A stretch of 64,000 bases of DNA from Leuctra nigra (GCA_934045905.1 OW203768.1:16334316-16398315); one strand, 5' to 3'. Positions 1 through 11,340 are shown, counted from the first letter of the stretch. Translations and numbers: made by a program. The notes: generated by a model not told the origin, from the letters alone.

Positions 1-1185
1 AATACTGTTTTATCTTTTGTTGAGTGTAAATCTTTTTTTTTGTCAATTAAACTATATTTATCAGACTTTAGATACCTACTACCGAAGAACGAATGTCAGG
101 ATAAGGAATCAACAATTTCACCCAATCAACAAGTCTTCAATACGGGTACAGATCAACTTGTAGCTTCATTCTGGATGTTTCACCTACCCTATGATCTCCT
201 CTCTTGATGAAATGTACTGATTGATCGCTTGCGCGAGGACGTAGCCTACAGCCGCTGCTCCCATCATGTGACCTGACGGTGAGCCAGGACCAGTTTCACA
301 TGTCAGAGGAGTCTGATGGACAGTCGGTCGCAACGAAGCAAGCTTGCTGTTGGTTCCGTAGAAACTCGTCTCTCGGATCCACCAATAGGGGCGGTCTTCT
401 CGTAGCAACCTGTTTCGACAAGAAATATAATTTTAAATTTCTTTCAATAAACTCTGGTTAGTTAATTTATAATAAGTTATTTTATTTCTTACCATTTGAG
501 GATCATATTCAACCATTCCGAGACGGCCGACACTACAATAATGTCAGTGGCTAATTTTATGTTGATTCCAACAATTAATGGAAACAATATTGTGTATGCA
601 TAGAGAGGGTCAAAGAGTTGTGTAGCAGAGTCAAAGAAGTCTTCGTACTCGGAGAAACTGAAATATTAGAGAAACATGTTAGGTTAGTGGTCTAGCGTTG
701 ACACTCAAAATCAACAGGAAGGGAGTTCGAAAATAGAAATCTTGTGACTTATGAATGTGTACGATTAAAACTTCGTGATTTTATAAAAACAATTATCAAT
801 GCTTACCTTTCTTGTATAGAAATTATAACGTCAACTCCCCAAGCATTCAATGGATCCAGAGCAGTCATTTCCAAGTAGGTAGAAGGTTGTGTTTTTCCAG
901 ATTCGATGGTTACGAATGAGTACAAACTACTACTTATATTGGAAGTGTTAATTACTAGGCAAAGATTAATAATAATGAGTGTTTAACTAATTTAGATACA
1001 GAATCTGACTCCATGCCACCAATGTCACCTTGCAAACACGTCAACAGCTGATGAGAATCGAACCCAGTACACAGTGGAATCCGCCAATCAAGCGAAAGGG
1101 CGCCAACTCGAGAAATAATTTGAATATTATCATTCTCAATAATGGACTGTGAACTGCACTCTAAATTTAATTACTGTAGAAATAA
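1..1185. other. Non-coding stretch, nothing recognised
   Basis: AT-rich DNA with no reading frame showing a known domain. Around 1040-1085 the minus strand carries a tRNA-like B-box (GGGTTCGATTCTC), which suggests a decayed tRNA-derived SINE fragment. Nothing else is seen. Confidence 0.5.
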
Positions 1186-2000
1186 CTAGGAAAACGCTCA
1201 GGGTAACGCGTTGGTGAGCGAGCACGGGGACATGCAAATTCTCGAACCGGAAATGCGTACACAAGCACAGAAAACATATACATCCATATTGAATTGAAAT
1301 ATGATCACTCAATCAACACAACATATTATTATGCTTTTCATTGAAACTTGAAAATAACATCTAAGCATCTAAGAACCCTGGTTAAAATAAAACAAATCAG
1401 ATTCAATCCAATTTGCACTGGAAAACATTCATTTTGATACTTCATTACTGACAGATATTAAAAATGTTGATAAGTTCATACGTTCTTAACTGATTGGGAT
1501 ATAATTTTGTAAAATAAGAGACAATGTTGGTCTTAATGATCATGCAAAATATGAGTTTGATCTGAATTATCAAAGACCGTTTTTATTTTTCAGCCTATCA
1601 GGAGATATTTATTTAAATTTTAACCAATTAATGATTTAAAAAAAAATCGGGTCTGCAAACAGAGAAGGTTGGTTTTACTTGTGTGCAAAATTTCAGCTCG
1701 ATCAAAGAAAAACTCTGACCTGTATAGCCAAAATATGAATTTGATCAGATTTATCGAAGACCATTTTCATTTTTCAACCTATCAGGAGATGTTTATTTCA
1801 ATTTTAACCAATGAATGAATTTTAAAAAAATTTGGGGCCTGCAAACAGAAAAGGTTGTCTCTACATGTGTGCAAAATTTCAAATCGATCGAAGAAAAACT
1901 CTGACCTGTACAGCCTCACCCAACAGAAAAAAAAAAAACAGGTCCGTGCCAAATGAGCCAAAAGGAGACGCTCGCTACGCTCGCTCAATTAAAGTTGAAG
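1186..2000 (-). mobile_element. Helitron-like non-autonomous repeat, copy 1
   Basis: Read on the minus strand, this starts near 2000 with AATTGAGCGAGCGTAGCGAG and ends at 1186 with GAGCGTTTTCCTAG. The same two ends occur at 59561-60475 in the other orientation, and the same 3' end occurs at 45019. A short hairpin (AACGC...GCGTT) sits just before the terminal CTAG, and a T follows it, as at Helitron 3' ends. The interior holds two diverged direct copies of about 184 bp (near 1549-1732 and 1733-1918), each containing a 'CTATCAGGAGATRTTTATTT' stretch. There is no coding capacity. The Helitron assignment is inference; membership of one repeat family is seen directly. Confidence 0.55.
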
Positions 2001-2021
2001 AGGTCACTTGAAACAATAGAT

Positions 2022-2352
2022 TTGTTCGTCGGTCTGTTCCAAACCTGCTCAGGAGGCCAATTCTTGAGTTTTCATGTTTTGAAACCATGTGTGGTTTCAT
2101 TGTTTAAAACGTAAAAAAGTTGACAACTATTGCTTAGCCTTCAACTTTTTTACGTTTTAAACAATGAAACCACACATGGTTTCAAAACATGAAAACTCAA
2201 GAATTGGCCTCCAGAGCAAGCGGAAGTCGTCACCGATTGTGTTAGGTGCATGAATTTCGAATCAAAACTCGACGGGTAGGTATAAGTCAACTTTTCCGCG
2301 ACGACTTCCGGTGTGTTCCGAGCAGGTTAGAACACCCCGACGAACAGACCTA
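2022..2352. mobile_element. Foldback/MITE-like element containing a 72-bp perfect hairpin
   Basis: Outer ends are inverted: GTTCGTCGG...AACCTGCTC at 2024-2050 against GAGCAGGTT...CCGACGAAC at about 2321-2346. Between them lies an exact inverted repeat with arms 2052-2123 and 2141-2212 (72 bp, no mismatch, 17-nt loop). A second internal pair (CGGAAGTCGTC near 2220 and GACGACTTCCG near 2300) lies in the right half. No reading frame is present. The arms are seen directly; the transposon class is unknown. Confidence 0.7.
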
Positions 2353-5280
2353 ATATCAGATCAGCATAGAGAAAATAGAGTAGCATACAGGAAATTACAG
2401 GAAGAAATAAGTCCAGCCTCAATATGTTTTTCATAATAGACTTTAATTTGTCAAAATAAAGCATTTGCAATGCAATTACAAGCATACATTCCGAGGTGAC
2501 TACAATAATATCATCATACTAACATTAGCTTTACCTAGGTTCAGATTTACAAGCACAACTTTAACCATTCTTCATTCTCATTTTTTTTAGATTTCACAAT
2601 TTTAATAATTATCAATTTTTCATCATCTTCTCGTTTAGGTGTTGAAACCTTACAATGGTCCCGAGCCTAATGGTCATGGGAGAATAACAAATGCCACCAC
2701 TCACTGAAATACTTTCAATTACTCCATCAACATATTACATTTTGAGCTCAATTCATATTCACTTTTGTAATGTCAATGTTAGATAAAAATGGAAGTCACA
2801 TTTGAAATTAAGATTTTACTCTTACAACTAGATTTTGCAATCAGAAAAGGGTAGACATTTTTAAAATTATGTTTCATTATCAATATGATCAATAGTTAAA
2901 TGAATTTACACACATTGCATTATGGGTAGGTATACTGGCTTCGAGTGAAATCAATATGGAAAACGTTGTATCAAGCAATCAATTTCTTTCAAAACAGTGG
3001 TGAACATTATGACAACTTAGGTAGTAAAAGACAACAAATGACAATGAACGAAAACAAACTACGAAACACAAAATGTTGCCTAGCGATCGTACAATAGACT
3101 CGCCTCGAGTCCGTAGCAAGGGTTAGGCACAATACGAGGAAACACAAACGTTTCGATTACGACGAAACTTTAATTGTTCAAAAAGTATAATTTTGCCATG
3201 GGCAGTCTGATGACCTTGTTTATATAATTATAAAAAGTATTCTAATCTAAAAGGATGCATTTTTAAGTGGATTTTAGCATCACTGAAGGCGCAACGAATG
3301 TTTTAAGTAAAGGGAGGGAAAAGCACAAAATAAATATTGATCCAGAAGAATAATTACCTATTGTAAAGCAAATGAATTGTTGGCTAAACTTGGAAAGTTG
3401 GCTTTGTTCAATTGGATTTCAATCGCTTGTTTTGGAATGTATAATGCACAAAATAATTATTATAAAATACAGCGTTGCAGGTGAAGAGAAACTAATTCAA
3501 TTTAAGAGGTAGGTAATCGACAGAATTCTAGACAGGTGGTATATGGGCTTGTAGTCTAGTCAAAATTCAGTTAGAAATAAAACAAATTGCAACAGTTTGT
3601 ATTTTGGTGTGATTCTCTTCATAAATGTAATATTCAAAATTCGCTGATATCAAACTCATGGATAGTTAATGAAAATTAGCTTTTTATTAAACTCCTGGGA
3701 TAAATCCATGTTAAATCAACAAATGAATTTTCATTAACATTTCTTATTTCCATAAAATTTCGCTGAATTGTTCATCTTAAAGAAATACATGGTAATTTAA
3801 TATGGTACTTAACATGGTTCCTCTAAATTATATCGTTTGGGTCCTCTAAAAAGTAAAATTTTGACTCAAACTGACTAAATTTGAATCTTTGGAGGGCTGT
3901 ATATGGACATAATTTTACAGCTAATTTTTCTGAAAAGAATGACAACAAAAAACTAACTGTTGCAATTAGCTGTGGGCTCGAGCGGTTTTTGGTATCTTTT
4001 GATTAGACTATTGCTTGGATTTTAAGAAGTATGAAAGTTGAAAATAAAGTAAAACCGAATAGCATCCTAGAGAATATTCTTTTGTATGTTGGAAAAGTGT
4101 ACTTTGAGTACGGAATCGACTAGACGTTGGTTCACCAAACTGCCCACGGTTATTTGGGGACATTACTATCGGAAGCAATTTCATACATGGAATGTCACTA
4201 AAAATAAACATAAATAACTGAAAAAAAACATTTGGATCACCACATTTGGCTACCATTGGCAAAGCTCAAGCAAGAAACCAGTATGTTTTGTTTCGAGTGT
4301 GTGTGCGCGTATAAGGGTGAGAAAATCTGTCAAACATAACTCATAGAAAACTACATTTCGGCTAGCGAAAGCAAACTCTACGGGAACAGTCTCGGAACTT
4401 CGGGAAAGATTCATTCTAAAAGTAGTATATTCAGTCACATGGCATACGAAAAACACACACACACTCTATTATATAGGATTTAAATAGAATACAAGCGGAA
4501 TTGTTTTCGTCCAATAATAATAACAAATTGGAAGCGGCAAATCCCATTTCTAAACTTGGGTTTCTCGTACGACATTTTATTTACGCAATCTCACGTTAAC
4601 TGGGAATAATTATCAATAATTATCTCTAGTATTATAACGAAGGAACAAGCTGTGGTAGTTAGTAAGTTTGTCATTTCGTCATTGATCTAACAAAACGACA
4701 ACCCTAGTAAATATCTAAAGCGGAAGCACAAGACTTTATTAAAACGCTCTAGTATGTAAATTGCGGGAAAAAACGTACTTGAATTTTAGTAAACGTTATT
4801 TACTTGGAAAAGTAAAAATCTAGCCTAAATCGATACGTAACTACTATAATAATTAATATCGTAATTGTAAGTACGGTTGCGTTGATTCTCGTTATATTTC
4901 CGTCGGCGTCACGTCGCGACGGAAAAGTTCTGGCTTGGTGCAACGTTTACGTCTTCTACGGTGGTCCTTTGAGTCGTGTTCTGTCTTTATGGTCGTTTAA
5001 CTAGTGCGAAGGAATCCAACCCTCGTTATAAGGCACATTTGTCTAAGTTCCTTAAAACATGGAACTTAGTATTGTTAGGGAAAAAGTGGTCCAGCCCCTT
5101 TATTTAGTACACTACATACTTGCTGATTGCTTTCCATTAAACCTATTATTGCGTTATCGTTCTCTTCTGCACAAAAACGTTCCAAATCATTATCACATAA
5201 AAATCGTCTCATTCACGTAGGAAGTTTTTGGCAAGCTTGTCAGCAATAAACACCGGCTTCGTCCATTCATGATCACTGAG
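2353..5280 (-). other. MRTF 3' UTR and downstream DNA
   Basis: This lies immediately 3' of the MRTF stop codon on the minus strand and has no supported coding region. Candidate poly(A) signals (AATAAA on the minus strand) lie at 5104-5099 and 4740-4735. The actual cleavage site cannot be chosen from sequence. A short (AC)n run lies near 4456-4465. The rest is AT-rich and unremarkable. Confidence 0.4.
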
Positions 5281-6624
5281 TTAAGTTGCAAAGTCCACTT
5301 TGTCCCAACCGAGAGCGGAGTTCAGGTCGCCCGCCATCTTGAACTCTGAATCTTCGATGTTGAAGAGATCGAACGGATCCTGGCTGTTGGACAACAGCGG
5401 ATCGTAATTGTCGATGTCCACTTGTTGATACGTGTAGTTCGTTGGGGCGATGTCGACGGGGGGATTGTCGGACGGCATGAGAGACTCGAGCCAGTCGGAG
5501 TCGTCCATCTCCATCGGCATCTCGATGTCCATCAGCTCGCACGGCTGTTGGTTGATGAGTTGGTCGCGGCTCGGCTCGGCGACGTCCATCGCGACCGGCT
5601 CCATCTTGACGGTCCCGAGGTCGCCGCAATCCAGCTGCCCGAAGTCCATCGAGTCCAGCGTCTCCAGGTCCAGTCCCAGCTCCTTGAGATCCACGGCCGG
5701 GTCCGGGGCCCGCCCCAGGATGAAGTCGAGCGAGTCCGCGCCCGTGAACGACAGCGTGAACGGCTCGGGTTGCGTGGTGAGCGAGATCGCGGTCGGGAGC
5801 GTCACGGAGAAGGTGGTGTGTGGAAGCGGGGGTGGGGGAGGTGGCGGTGGGGCGGGGGGAGAGCTGGGGGCCGTGAAGATCAGTCCCTGCGGCATCGACC
5901 GACCCGGCGTGGTCGGGGTGGCAGGATCCTGCGCCGCTGACGCCGGAAGCTCCCCGTTCTTGATCAAGATCTCTAGAACATCGTCGACGATCTGACTCTT
6001 GACGTTCTTCGCCTTGGGCTTGACATCGGGGACTTCCAGCTTGACCTTGAGCTGCTTGGCGGCCTCCTCGTACTGCGGGGGCGGGTCCTGGGGGGCGGGG
6101 GGCGGCGTGGCAGGGGGCGGCTGGCTCACGAATGAGCCGAAGAAGTTGGGTAACGAGGCCGTCCGCTGGTGGCCGGCCACGATTCCGTTCACCGGGCTCT
6201 TCTTCACGTTGAGGGGATTCAACACGATGGCGACGCCGTTCTTCTTCGTGTTGTTGTTGTTGACTTGAATCAGCTGACTCTGGCTCTGTAGGAACGCAGC
6301 GAGACTCGCCTTCGCGTTGACGCCCTGCTGCTGCAGCTGTTTCTGGAAGGCGACGTGTTGCTGTTGGCGCTGTTGCTGCTGCTGTTGTTGCTGCTGCTGT
6401 AACGTCTGCAGTTGTTGCAGCTGTTGCAACTGCATCTGCAGCTGTTGCTGTTGGATTTTGTTCTGCAGATGTTGCTGCAGCATGAGCTTCTGCTGCTGCT
6501 TGGCATCGAGGGAAGGCAGGGAAGCAGAGGTCGTCTTCAAGCGGAGTTGAGGTCCGCTCCCCTCCTTGTTGTGGCGGATCTGCTGCAGCTGGAGTTGGGA
6601 GCGGTGCAGTTCGCGCTGCAACTC
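5281..6624 (-). CDS. Mrtf: MRTF terminal coding exon: zipper, polyQ, Pro-rich and activation domain
   Basis: Last exon of the myocardin-related transcription factor (447 residues, TAA at 5283-5281). It follows the acceptor ttgcttccag and enters in phase 0 with ELQRELHRSQLQLQQIR, the second half of the leucine-zipper coiled coil that dimerises MRTFs. Next come a glutamine-rich tract coded by mixed CAG/CAA (about 6355-6480) and a serine/proline-rich linker with an eight-proline run (about 5825-5850). The acidic C-terminal half contains MDDSDWLESLMPSDNPP and ends in LGWDKVDFAT. The DSDWL motif and acidic/hydrophobic composition are typical of MRTF transactivation domains. The exon is GC-rich compared with its flanks. 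A second frame on the same strand is also open across nearly the whole exon; it lacks any known domain and is treated as a shadow. Confidence 0.93.
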   Translation of the reverse strand, partial: ELQRELHRSQLQLQQIRHNKEGSGPQLRLKTTSASLPSLDAKQQQKLMLQQHLQNKIQQQQLQMQLQQLQQLQTLQQQQQQQQQQRQQQHVAFQKQLQQQGVNAKASLAAFLQSQSQLIQVNNNNTKKNGVAIVLNPLNVKKSPVNGIVAGHQRTASLPNFFGSFVSQPPPATPPPAPQDPPPQYEEAAKQLKVKLEVPDVKPKAKNVKSQIVDDVLEILIKNGELPASAAQDPATPTTPGRSMPQGLIFTAPSSPPAPPPPPPPPLPHTTFSVTLPTAISLTTQPEPFTLSFTGADSLDFILGRAPDPAVDLKELGLDLETLDSMDFGQLDCGDLGTVKMEPVAMDVAEPSRDQLINQQPCELMDIEMPMEMDDSDWLESLMPSDNPPVDIAPTNYTYQQVDIDNYDPLLSNSQDPFDLFNIEDSEFKMAGDLNSALGWDKVDFAT

Positions 6625-7119
6625 CTGGAAGCAAACAAACAGTCGAGATTAATCATGATACTGTAGCTAAATTATAAAGATAATCATCAGCAAGTTAATA
6701 TAGATCGTACTATCCTTGCTTAACAGAAGGTAGATTAGAATAAAAATTAGAAACGAAGTAAAAATATTTATTTCGAGAGCACAAAACTTATAGAAGAATA
6801 TTCAACATTAACAATACTGTAGACAGTATAAAGTTTTGAAAATATGTAATGAAGCTTCAACTACAAATAATGTGAAGTGGTAAAGAAGCAGACTAGTTCT
6901 TAAGATCTCTTCAAGAATCTCTAACTATTATCCTGCCCTTCTATCTCATTGGTAGTTGGTACAGAGTTAATTGTTTGTCTCTAAAAAATTTTTAGGATGT
7001 ATTGTAGATAAGAAATATCTTCGATTTCCACAGTTTGTTTATACAGAATTGATAGATAGGTACTTTGGCTTACAAAGTTTCTCCGAATAACCAATTACTT
7101 GAACCCGAGAGCCACGCAC

Positions 7120-7313
7120 CTTGATCCTCCTCTGCTGCTCGCGCACGATGTCCTCGCCCAGCTGCGGTGAGGCCGGCGTGGGCGGCGAGGCGTCGGTGTC
7201 CATGACGGCGTCGTCGACAGGCTGCTGCGGTGACATGGCCGCCACGCTCTCGTCGTCCACCTCTAGTGAGGCTTCGACTGCGTGGTGCAGCGGCGCAACT
7301 TCCGTCGACGCGC
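7120..7313 (-). CDS. Mrtf: MRTF exon: linker and first half of leucine zipper
   Basis: Acceptor ...cttctccag at 7315-7314 and donor AAG|gtgcgt at 7120/7119. It enters with two bases that complete a Gly codon from the SAP exon and leaves in phase 0. It codes an acidic Ser/Pro/Asp-rich linker ending in EDIVREQQRRIK, which joins the next exon to give a continuous heptad-like helix. Vertebrate MRTFs have their coiled coil in the same place after the SAP domain. Confidence 0.9.
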
Positions 7314-7394
7314 CTGGAGAAGAGCAGAGATCACACGTTACTGGTGTTGAAGCAATTGTCAGATTAAGAAGAGCCAAAAGAGCCTAAATTTGAT

Positions 7395-7600
7395 GAACAC
7401 TCAACAAATGATCGGTATTTGAAAGAAACAGAATAGCCGATAAAGATTTGATGGTGTCATCCGATGAAGTCTATGGCAACTCGTGATCTACCTCTAGTAG
7501 GTGAGCTCTGATTTCATTGATAAAAACAAGGATTGATTGTCAAGGAACGTAACCAGCAGCCAATCCATTTCGTTCAAATACCGCTTTATGAATTTTGTTT
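7395..7600. repeat. Dispersed repeat, copy 1 (pair with 30265-30470)
   Basis: In the intron between the SAP and zipper exons. It shares a long diverged match, in the same orientation, with 30265-30470. Shared segments include CTCTAGTAGGTGAGCTCTGA and CCAGCAGCCAATCC, in the same order and spacing. No terminal repeats or coding capacity are seen; the class is unknown. Confidence 0.6.
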
Positions 7601-7839
7601 TGTCCGACAATGTACCTACAAAAAATTTTGCACCAGGAAGATGGGCATTAATTTGAATCTAATTTAATAAAACAAAAATTTGCCCAAAGATTCTAAAATT
7701 TTTAGGGAGTGTAATTAAGCATGTAAATGTGCACATTCTATGATTTATAGAACACTCTTAAATAAGTACCTAAGTAAAATAATGTTTTTCTCAAAAGTGG
7801 TAATAAGTCATACAACTCTATTAAAGCTAGTCTCTGTAC

Positions 7840-8052
7840 CTGAGACGGATTCGTCGCTCATGACGGAGCCCGGTATGTCCATGATGATGTGGCCCATGTG
7901 CGAGAGCGGAATGCTGTGCTGCGACGTCGACTGATCGAGCATGCTCACGTCGTGGCTCGGCTCCGTGAACGGCCTCAGTCGCTCGATCAGCTGTGGCTTC
8001 GAGCCCGACACCGGCAGGTTGCGTCGCTTCAGTTCGGCCTTGAGGTCGCTCA
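7840..8052 (-). CDS. Mrtf: MRTF exon: SAP domain
   Basis: Acceptor ttccatcgcag at 8055-8053 and donor TCAG|gtacag at 7840/7839; 213 bases, entering and leaving in phase 1. With one base from the previous exon it starts VSDLKAELKRRNLPVSGSKP, followed by QLIERLRPF. This is a textbook SAP helix-loop-helix DNA/chromatin-binding motif and closely matches the MRTF pattern DMKVxELKxELKxRxLPVSGxKxxLIERLxPF. The rest is a Ser/Met/Asp-rich linker (about residues 464-505, counting from the 24285 exon start). Confidence 0.95.
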
Positions 8053-8170
8053 CTGCGATGGAAGAACAATCGGTCAAGGAACAATCCAGGAATTCATTAG
8101 AGAAGGGGATATGCCACACAAATAGACTAATTTTCCTGGGAAATTTATAAATGATGTTTGATATAACTTT

Positions 8171-8376
8171 AAAGCTCAAATTACACAGTTCAATTTCTTG
8201 AAAAACTTCTCCATCACATTCCCATTTTTCATACAATTTTGATTTACCTACCCGACTTGTCATAGAACTTGAGCTCAACTTTATCACTTAGATTGTACGT
8301 TCTTATTTCTATTAAGAAGTGTGACACAGAAGTGTAGGACAGAAGTTGAACAAGAAATTGTTCCGTGTAATTTGTC
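8171..8376. mobile_element. Diverged MITE, same family as 56129-56307
   Basis: An intronic inverted-repeat element. The left end reads AAGCTCAAATTACACAGTTC then AATTTCTTGAAAAACTTCT; the right end reads AGAAGTTGAACAAGAAATTG then TTCCGTGTAATTTG. These match the much better preserved copy at 56129-56307 base for base over most of the ends. No coding capacity. This copy is older and degraded. Confidence 0.65.
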
Positions 8377-8471
8377 ATGGACAAAGTCATTTTGCCGTTA
8401 AATTGACTTTTTAACGTATAATTGTAATGTGTTTAGTATCTATCGGATTACAAGTGCAGATTGCGATGTAC

Positions 8472-9257
8472 CTTTCATGTCCTCAAGCTTGCTCAGCTTG
8501 GGCAGCATCTGTGGCTGGGGCTCAACCGGTGACATGGGCGTCGCCGGCTGCGCCAGACCGGGTGATGGCGCAGCGCTAATCACCGGCTGCACCGCCACGA
8601 AGTTCGAGCTCTCGGCGGCGCTCGGCTTCTGCGCCGCCGGCAGAATGATCTGCGGGTACTTGTGCTGCCACTCCAGCTGCCACTGGAGGAACAACTGTTG
8701 CTGCTGGAGCAAGATCTCGTAGGAAGTCTCGACTGGCGATGCGATCGGAGGCGTCTTGTGAGCGTTCGGTGGTCCCTTGTACTCGTGGAACTTGATCGTC
8801 CTCGTCTTCGGTTGCGACTTGCTCTTGGACTTCTTTCGGTTCTTGTCTTTCCCCGGGGCGTCTCGGGGGCTGGGGGACGGCTGGGGGAGGGGCCGGGGCG
8901 TAATTGGGGCGGGGGGAGAACTGACAGAGCTCAGCGGAGACAGACTGGAAGTCGTCGAGCCGAGACTCGCGGGGCTTGGGGCGGGTGCGAGGGGTCTCGG
9001 AGGCGAGATGCTCCTCGCGACGCTGTTGCACAGGTCGGCGAAGGTCATCGTCGTGTAGGACGGCTGCGAGGTCACGACGACGGACGTGGGGATGGCGAGG
9101 GCGACGGTCACCACCTCGGGCAGGGGGGCGACAGGTTGGACGGGCGAGCCGGCACCCTCGGAACTCTGCGAATCGTCATCGTAGGTCACGTAATGGTTCG
9201 GGTGCTGCGGCTTGGTCAGCTGGCCTTCGCACGTGGCCTTGAAGGGGATTACACCCT
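8472..9257 (-). CDS. Mrtf: MRTF exon: basic (B1) and glutamine (Q) boxes
   Basis: Acceptor caacccaacag at 9259-9258 and donor AAAG|gtacat at 8472/8471; 786 bases, phase 1 at both ends (residues 173-434 counting from the 24285 exon start). It opens EGVIPFKATC, right after RPEL3, then has an acidic stretch (YDDDSQSSE) and a Ser/Pro-rich linker. The basic region KDKNRKKSKSK with IKFHEYKG lies at about residues 309-333. The Q-box SYEILLQQQQLFLQWQLEWQ lies at about 355-374. In vertebrate MRTFs the basic and Q regions mediate SRF binding and nuclear import. The exon ends LSKLEDMK, leading into the SAP domain. Confidence 0.94.
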
Positions 9258-9633
9258 CTGTTGGGTTGAAACATAGTGTTAGTAGTGTTACATTGTTTTA
9301 AAAGAGTTAGTTTGCTAAACTTCTCCAAAAGAGGATCCCTGTTATTCAACATAGATAATATTTCAACAATTTTATATTACTACTTCTTGACAGCTGATAA
9401 ACAAAAATATCTAGAAGAAGGAATGACAGCAAATGACTATCTAATGAAACAAGTGTGTTATCTTCCATACAAATTTGAGAAATTATCTTTTAATCTTTGA
9501 AAAGTATGAATTAAAATGACGTGATAATGAAAACTTAAGTACTATCTTTGTTATTTAAAAAAGCCTAGTAATTGAATGAAAGTCAGTTTCAGTTGAACTA
9601 ATCCTAGCAAAGAACTAATAAAATGAGTGTTAC

Positions 9634-9801
9634 CTTTGACCGCTCGCTCGATCGGCTCCTCCGTGTGCAAGATGTTCTTCTTGATGAGCTCGAGCGGGCC
9701 GGGTCGATGCGAGAGCTGGTCGTTCAACGCGTCGACCAGCCGGGCCTTCTTCAGCATGCGCTGTCGCTCGGCAAGCGACGGGTCGATGTGACTCATGTCG
9801 G
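9634..9801 (-). CDS. Mrtf: MRTF exon: third RPEL actin-binding motif
   Basis: Acceptor gtgtttcag at 9804-9802 and donor AAAG|gtaaca at 9634/9633; 168 bases, phase 1 at both ends (residues about 117-172). RPEL3 reads ARLVDALNDQLSHRPGPLEL followed by IKKNIL, with the core RPxxxEL/RPGPxEL pattern seen in MRTF RPEL3. The upstream segment SLAERQRMLKKARL matches the spacer helix between RPEL2 and RPEL3. It binds monomeric actin with the two other RPELs and couples actin status to localisation. Confidence 0.95.
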
Positions 9802-10297
9802 CTGAAACACAATGTTACGTCATTGTCATTCAGTCGGGCGAGGAGCAACGTACGGTCAGGTGTTACAGTGGAGGGGGTAATTCCTGTATGTTTGTCACCT
9901 GTAAATCAGCAATTGGTTGAAGTATGTACGTCTATTACAATTTAAAATTTATGTCCAAATGTTAATAGGACTTGGATTATTAAGGAAAAGCCATATTTCA
10001 TTAGGGTGGCTTTATAAGTTTTTACCTGGTTCAATAGTTCACTCTCAAACAAATTTTCCTAGCATTTAGTGCTATTTAACAATTGCTTTGAAAGAAACAG
10101 TAGGTACTACAACAAATTATAAATATACCTATATAGAATTAATCAACCTGCATTTTTCTGTATTTTTAGCTCTTTCACTATAACAACATGATTGATGTAG
10201 ATATTCAATTCAAAACACTGAGAGAATATGTGATCAGATTGACTGCACTGCAATGCATGGTAATCTCACTACAAGTCATGCATGTTGTGAAGTGTAC

Positions 10298-10429
10298 CTT
10301 CTAGAATGTGCTGTCTGACGAGCTCCTGCCGGTCCGGCCGCTGCTGGATCTTGGCCTTGAGCAGGTCGCCCATCTTCGCTCGCTCCAGCTTCTGTCGCTG
10401 CTCGTGGAACGCTGGCGACGTCTTCAACG
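10298..10429 (-). CDS. Mrtf: MRTF exon: second RPEL motif
   Basis: Acceptor ttgttgttgcag at 10432-10430 and donor GAAG|gtacac at 10298/10297; 132 bases, phase 1 at both ends (residues about 73-116). It begins (P)LKTSPAFHEQRQKLERAKM, almost the vertebrate LKSPAAFHEQRRSLERAR spacer, then RPEL2 GDLLKAKIQQRPDRQELVRQ and HILE. In vertebrates the spacer also binds actin and overlaps the bipartite nuclear localisation signal; here the basic residues are K/R at similar positions. Its acceptor sequence is identical to that of the RPEL1 exon over 16 bases. Confidence 0.95.
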
Positions 10430-10579
10430 CTGCAACAACAACATTACGCTCAATCTTCTCCATCGAACCCAGCTCCCTTGCTCTTATTAAACTCGAGTAT
10501 CTCACTTACAATATAATTGGACATCTTTCCTTTTAGTAGATAATTGGTATAATTTTGGGACGATATTTAGTGACAAACT

Positions 10580-11124
10580 TAGGGCTCCCATCCGTACCGT
10601 TTTTGACGGGACAGTCCCTTCTTTTGAGGTAGTGTCCCATTGTCCCCACAACATTTTAAAAACCCTGTATTTGTCCCGTTTTTCTAACAAGTAAAAAATC
10701 CCGCTCATTTTCATTCAAATGCACTCTGCATCGATAATAAATATAATAATAAATATCATCTAAATCATGATTGTCATTGACTTCCTTTGGTTTATCCCTC
10801 ATCTTTTATACTAAACAAACGTAACCTCTTTGGAGACATTTAAAATAGGTAGGTTATAGGTACATGATAATAATTAGTAGGTACCTATTCAAGGAAACAA
10901 AACTACTCACGTTCAATAAAAAGAAACACAATTTATTTCCTGTCAAAAGTGCGTAGAATTGCTCTAAATCATGTTATGAATTTCAAATTTTTCCCGGGGC
11001 TATGCGCCCCGGACCCGCATTTAGCTGGGGGGCCACCCCCCCAGACCCCCCATTGTTGTCGCACGGGATTTTATATCTGGAATTTTTTGTCCCGCTTTTT
11101 CACATTTAGATTATGGGAGCCCTA
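10580..11124. mobile_element. Non-autonomous hAT-like element with 8-bp target duplication
   Basis: The element has inverted ends TAGGGCTCCCAT (10580-10591) and ATGGGAGCCCTA (11113-11124). It is flanked by an exact 8-bp direct repeat GACAAACT (10572-10579 and 11125-11132). hAT transposons make 8-bp duplications and have short TIRs starting (T/C)A(A/G)NG, which fits. At 545 bp with no transposase frame it must be non-autonomous. It lies in the RPEL1-RPEL2 intron of MRTF. Confidence 0.9.
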
Positions 11125-11245
11125 GACAAACTTCGTGTGTAGGTTTGACACTATATATTGCAAATGACCTACTGCATGATTTTTAGAAAAAGTTACAATG
11201 ACAAATCAATCAATTTATGAGGGATTATTAACTTTACTGACTTTA

Positions 11246-11340
11246 TCACGAGAAAAGTAGACTAGAATCCACATAAAAAGGTTCCATAGTGTATTATTTA
11301 TGCATTTTAAAAGCTGCTTAAGTTATGACAAGTCCTCACA
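11246..11340. mobile_element. Partial copy of the GGGGAATAGAATCTACAT MITE family
   Basis: It contains AGAATCCACATAAAAAGGTT then CCA, followed by TTATGCATTTTAAAAGCTGC. These match the left end of the family described at 12383, 17473, 26849, 48944, 53371, 54051 and 56419. The right end is not recognisable. Confidence 0.5.

Noticed and set aside
2052..2212. Call the hairpin a microRNA precursor
   Set aside because: Arms are perfectly paired over 72 bp with no bulges, which fits a foldback transposon or siRNA source better than a typical miRNA hairpin.
5422..5995. Plus-strand frames of 172-181 codons opposite the MRTF terminal exon
   Set aside because: Antisense shadows of a GC-rich coding exon; the minus strand has the MRTF domains and splice sites.
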